From Chloroflexota bacterium (lineage in GTDB: Bacteria; Chloroflexota; Anaerolineae; Anaerolineales; E44-bin32), in contig JADFRG010000002.1 in the NCBI GenBank assembly GCA_022561385.1, positions 62,001 through 126,000 on the forward strand: a stretch of DNA of 64,000 nt. Reading direction: 5' to 3'. The notes under the pieces were generated by a model. It did no database searches. It was not told the DNA's origin and saw nothing but the letters and a program-made list of their open reading frames with translations. This document shows positions 60,772-64,000 of the stretch, in pieces. Position numbers and translations under genes: made by a program. Position 1 is the first letter of the stretch. Every line of letters starts with the position of its first letter.

Positions 60772-62381
60772 CTCTCCGGTACCTTATACAACTCGGAACC
60801 GCCTTCTCGATGGACCAATTCGGCTAGCGGGAGCCATGTAGGAGTCCCTAACCCTCGCTCTTCATCCCCGTAAAACGCGTAGTCCACGCCGGCCGCCCGA
60901 AGGGCCTTGAGCCCGAGCATCGCCTCTCCATTCCAGGCCCAGAGTTCTCGAACACGCGCCTCCTGGTCTTCTGAATGCGGGGTTTCGAATGGGTGGCCGT
61001 ATAACACCCGAACATCGCTGAAGGCAGGCAGTCGGCCGCCGGTATCGAGCCCGGCCAGGATCAGTGGATCTCCGGAGAGATTGAGCCCCATCCATGCAAA
61101 CAACGCCCGATCACTCTCCGACGTCACGACCCCTGCCTCTCCTCGTGCAACTGCAACCAGCCCGGATCCGATCACTACCAGGTGGGAAGGCACGGAAAAG
61201 ACGATGGTTGCGGCCAACAGCAGCACGAACCGGCGACGGGTGGGAGCGATGGCCTCGATTCCGACGCCCGCCAGCGCCGCCAGGGGAAAGAACAGGCCGA
61301 GCGTGAGCCGACGCTGAAGCGGTATCGGCATATAAAGCATGGTGAATCCCAGGATTGCCCACGTGATCAGCAGGCGCCCCGCAGGCCGGCCTCGGGCACT
61401 ACCTAGCACCGCTCCCACAACCGCCAGGATCAACACCAGGCCATATCCGAGCGATACTTCTACCAAGCTTGGACTGGGCGTCAGGTTCTGTTCGTTCCAG
61501 GCGGAGAGAACCGGATGCCGACGGATCACACCCCACGTGTATACGAGCATCGGGAGCGCTCCGATCCCGAAAACCATTATCCCCGCCGCCCAGCTGCGCA
61601 GCCGCCCGACTTGTGTGCCGTATAAGCGCTCGACCCCCAACCAGACGCCGAGCACGAGCCCGATCGCGACCACCGTGAACGGCTGAAGCAGCGCCAACAG
61701 CAATCCGCCAATAAAAAGCAGGACCAGACGCAGCTCCGGCAGAATCCCTGGGAAGAGAATCAGCGTTACGCATGTGATCAGGGCCGCGGTCGCAAGCGGA
61801 AAGTGCGCATTTGCGTAGGCTGAAAGGAAAGGAATTGCCTCCGGAACCCATAGATCAATTGGAAGCAGCCCCATGGGCAGAGCCACCCATCCCACGCCAG
61901 ATCCAAAAAGCGTGAGAACAAAGGCGGCCCACTTGGCCTTCACCGTCGTTAGCGTGCGATTGAAGAATAGGTAGCTGCCTCCAAACATGGCAAAGGTGCC
62001 CAGCACCCGCGCCGCGTGGTAGGTCAGGATTTGCGGCAGCCCGAGGAGGCGGCTGATTCCGCCCAGGATCATCTGGTAGACGAATAGGAGCACTCCCGGC
62101 CCCGGCTCAGGTGCGTATGGGAGTCGAAACTCGAAGGCCCAATCCGCTCCCTGCCGCATCTTGGCCAGGTAGCTGAAGCCGTCAACGGGATTGAGGAGGA
62201 ACCCAGTGAAGGTCGAACCCGATTCCAAGTACGCAGGTGCGATCAGGAAAGGGAGGGACGTGATAAAGACAGCCAGCGATGCCAGCCTAGCTGCCCGACG
62301 CAGGTCGTAATTCTCGAGCACGGACGGGATTTTACGTCGGTATCGGGGACCCCGCCATTTGCCCTTCAAACCTCCCCACAT
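60768..62381 (-). CDS. GT-C-like polytopic membrane protein (copy 1)
   Basis: A 537-residue first gene of the five-gene membrane operon. A basic N-terminus (GKWRGPRYRRK) precedes about twelve helices. Motifs TFTGFLLNPVDGFSYLAKMR and FEFRLPYAPEPGPGVLLFVY, then SGVGWVALPMGLLPIDLW. The ATG at 62381 lies in a divergent region; a minus-strand TAAGAT only 5 nt upstream suggests a very short or absent leader. Ends 4 nt into the YfhO copy. Confidence 0.75.
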   Translation of the reverse strand: MWGGLKGKWRGPRYRRKIPSVLENYDLRRAARLASLAVFITSLPFLIAPAYLESGSTFTGFLLNPVDGFSYLAKMRQGADWAFEFRLPYAPEPGPGVLLFVYQMILGGISRLLGLPQILTYHAARVLGTFAMFGGSYLFFNRTLTTVKAKWAAFVLTLFGSGVGWVALPMGLLPIDLWVPEAIPFLSAYANAHFPLATAALITCVTLILFPGILPELRLVLLFIGGLLLALLQPFTVVAIGLVLGVWLGVERLYGTQVGRLRSWAAGIMVFGIGALPMLVYTWGVIRRHPVLSAWNEQNLTPSPSLVEVSLGYGLVLILAVVGAVLGSARGRPAGRLLITWAILGFTMLYMPIPLQRRLTLGLFFPLAALAGVGIEAIAPTRRRFVLLLAATIVFSVPSHLVVIGSGLVAVARGEAGVVTSESDRALFAWMGLNLSGDPLILAGLDTGGRLPAFSDVRVLYGHPFETPHSEDQEARVRELWAWNGEAMLGLKALRAAGVDYAFYGDEERGLGTPTWLPLAELVHREGGSELYKVPES

Positions 62382-62388
62382 TTATAAT
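62359..62388 (+). promoter_or_regulatory. Promoter of the zinc-ribbon gene (leaderless)
   Basis: TTGCCC (62359-62364), 18-bp spacer, TATAAT (62383-62388). The ATG is 7 nt further, so the transcript should start at or next to the start codon. Confidence 0.6.
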
Positions 62389-62395
62389 CTTAAAC

Positions 62396-63097
62396 ATGAG
62401 CCGCTCTTCCGGACTATACCGTCTCCAGGAGATAGATCTTGATTCCGATAGGCTAAAAGAGCGGCTTGAAGAAATCCGCGTTTCACTCGATGATTCCATC
62501 GAAATTTCTCAACTGAGGGCCGGACTGGCCGAAAACGAATCGTCCATGGCCACCGTCCGCTCAGCGGCCGTGCGAGCCAAAAACGACGTGGAAGATCAGC
62601 GGCTCAAACTCCAAAACACCGAGCGAGGCCTATATGGGGGGAGCGTACAGAATCCGAAGGAACTCGAAGACCTTCAAATGGAATCGGAATCCTTGAAGCG
62701 CCATCTAGAGACTTTGGAGGATCTCTACCTGGAGGTCATGCTGGAGCAGGACGAAGTAGAGCGCGCGATGGGCGCAAGTTCGGCCTCCTTGCAAGCCGCG
62801 GAGGCCGATCAAGCCGTGCTTCATGCCGAGCTGATCTCTGAGCGAGAGAATATTGATGGGCGGCTGGCCAACCTGGAAGCCGAACGCGAGGTCGCGTCGG
62901 CCAGCGTCGCTGAACAAGACCGGAAGGCCTATGAAAATTTGCGAGATCGACTGGGTGGCGTGGCGGTGGTTGTACTGAACGGGGACAGCTGCGGCGTATG
63001 CGGGCTGACGCTGTCGGCCTCCTCCCGACAACTTGTGGGCAGCGGCGACGATCTCATACACTGCATCCAGTGCGGCCGTATCCTCTACGGGGGTTGA
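62396..63097 (+). CDS. Coiled-coil C4 zinc-ribbon protein (DUF164/CdsZ-like)
   Basis: A 233-residue protein. Residues about 1-180 form a long antiparallel coiled coil (LYRLQEIDLDSDRLKERLEE, NPKELEDLQMESESLKRHLE). The C-terminal zinc ribbon has CGVCGLTLSAS and CIQCGRILYGG. The family is widespread beside RNase H or nif3-like genes and is thought to act in RNA or DNA handling; function is not settled. The next gene overlaps by 4 nt. Confidence 0.88.
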   Translation: MSRSSGLYRLQEIDLDSDRLKERLEEIRVSLDDSIEISQLRAGLAENESSMATVRSAAVRAKNDVEDQRLKLQNTERGLYGGSVQNPKELEDLQMESESLKRHLETLEDLYLEVMLEQDEVERAMGASSASLQAAEADQAVLHAELISERENIDGRLANLEAEREVASASVAEQDRKAYENLRDRLGGVAVVVLNGDSCGVCGLTLSASSRQLVGSGDDLIHCIQCGRILYGG

Positions 63098-64000
63098 CCA
63101 TTTTCGGACCGTTTGGACCTTTCGGAATACGATTCGACTACGAAGAATTTGTCGTCGGCCTGGTAGCCGGCGTATTGATCAGTCTGCTCCTGGTCCGGCT
63201 AAAACCGGTCTTTTCCTGGGTGACGGCACGTATCATCGAGCAGGTCAGGTCTCTGCGCTCAGGATTCACCGCCCGGGCCATTGATCGTTACCAGGTAGAG
63301 CTCATTTCCCGCGCAGAGACCATGCATCTTGCGCGGGCGATTCTGGCGCTGGATGAGATCCTCGTAGCTCCAAGGGTCCTGGTCCCGCCGCCCCCATCCG
63401 ACCCATCCGGCGGGGAGGCTCCTCCGCAGGACACGGTAGGGGTAGTCCCAAATCTTCCAGATTTCACCTACTTGTCCGGGGTCTATGTGGCACACACGCT
63501 GTCGCTGGGTGAGGCACTCAGCGGCGGTGCGGATCTGATGCTCACGGGCGATCCGGGCAGTGGGCGATCGACGGCGCTTGCATATTTGGCTATTCGGCTC
63601 GCGAACCGCGATCCGGCACTAGGCGAGCTCGCGGGCAAGGCTCCCATTCTCATCCATGCCGCGGATCTTCCGCTCCAGGAACGCCGGGATGCTCTTGAAC
63701 CGGTAATTGAAGCCGCTCAACGAACCGTATCACCAAGCGTGGCGGCCATGCTCCCCAGCTATATTCAGAAACATTTTGAAAGCGGGAACGCACTCCTACT
63801 CCTGGATGGGTTAGATGAGATTCCCGCGGAGGACCTTACTGAAGTTTCGAACTGGCTGAAGGAACTGCGCGCTCAGCATCAGAACCTTCGCATCGTGGCC
63901 GCCGGCCCAACGGCCATACTCGGAGGGCTGGCGCAGGCGAATCTAACGCCGGTTCCGATTGCCCCCTGGACGGAACGGATGCAGCGCGAATTTCTATCCA
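63094..64000 (+). CDS. Membrane-anchored NACHT-type NTPase, C-terminus beyond window
   Basis: Open frame from a TTG overlapping the previous stop (TTGA) to the window end, 302 codons. After an N-terminal membrane segment (FVVGLVAGVLISLLLVRLKP) and a Pro-rich linker (VLVPPPPSDPSGG) comes a STAND/NACHT P-loop region: LMLTGDPGSGRSTALAYLA for Walker A and NALLLLDGLDEIPAEDL for Walker B. The P-loop has Arg where Lys is expected (GSGRST). Such membrane NACHT proteins are common in Chloroflexota, usually with repeats at the C-terminus. Signalling or defence is possible, but the output part is not visible. Start codon and coupling are inferred. Confidence 0.8.
   Translation, partial: MTIFGPFGPFGIRFDYEEFVVGLVAGVLISLLLVRLKPVFSWVTARIIEQVRSLRSGFTARAIDRYQVELISRAETMHLARAILALDEILVAPRVLVPPPPSDPSGGEAPPQDTVGVVPNLPDFTYLSGVYVAHTLSLGEALSGGADLMLTGDPGSGRSTALAYLAIRLANRDPALGELAGKAPILIHAADLPLQERRDALEPVIEAAQRTVSPSVAAMLPSYIQKHFESGNALLLLDGLDEIPAEDLTEVSNWLKELRAQHQNLRIVAAGPTAILGGLAQANLTPVPIAPWTERMQREFLS

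Overview
The window reads as chromosomal core DNA from a Chloroflexota bacterium (my inference, Anaerolineae/Dehalococcoidia-like). Pointers are the gene repertoire and order: mreBCD-mrdA-min-rodA, a DUF1385 protein, a YvcK/CofD-like protein with an N-terminal membrane anchor, an archaeal-type phosphoglycerate mutase, YfhO and GT-C membrane glycosyltransferases, an IleRS with unusual signature motifs under T-box control, and a MalT-like regulator ending in a BTAD domain. I see no rRNA, CRISPR array, insertion sequence, phage gene or replication origin. One tRNA is present.

Layout. 1-12.4 kb, all minus strand: ileS (cut by the window edge) behind a promoter and an Ile T-box, an RNase H-like protein, a metallo-beta-lactamase-fold protein, an M23 endopeptidase lipoprotein with a TolB-like partner, then an accessory-looking block made of a degenerate ImmA/IrrE protein, a small NHLP-like protein, a 1053-residue MalT/BTAD regulator and a small beta-rich protein. 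12.6-16 kb: a cysteine locus of cystathionine gamma-lyase/synthase, a ParB/SerK-like putative serine kinase and cystathionine beta-synthase. 16.1-23 kb: M20 peptidase, DUF1385, a ubiquitin-like sulfur carrier followed by an apparent ttuA remnant, glnA, a punctuated noncoding RNA candidate, a DtxR-family regulator and tilS. 23.1-29.5 kb: cell-shape operon mreBCD-mrdA, a truncated minC, minE and rodA, with no minD. 29.5-39.6 kb: gltX, tRNA-Gln, prfB with its programmed frameshift, secG, a peptide-binding protein, an S1 protein, relA, a foldase, rpsR and rpsF. 39.8-51.1 kb: sugar phosphomutase, tatD, polyprenyl synthase, upp, a Ser/Thr kinase, pgk, gap, yvcK, an ABC ATPase gene lacking its catalytic core, and apgM. 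51.4-62.4 kb, minus strand: seven membrane proteins in overlapping order, including a tandemly duplicated GT-C/YfhO pair. 62.4-64 kb: a zinc-ribbon coiled-coil protein and the start of a membrane NACHT-type NTPase.

The points most worth a second look are the min locus without minD, the ABC ATPase gene with a clean in-frame core deletion, the ttuA remnant beside its sulfur carrier, the unassigned RNA upstream of glnA, the SerK-CBS-CGL cysteine locus, and the small-protein/pseudo-ImmA/BTAD block. Several genes also appear to be leaderless, with TATAAT lying 6-10 nt before the start codon.
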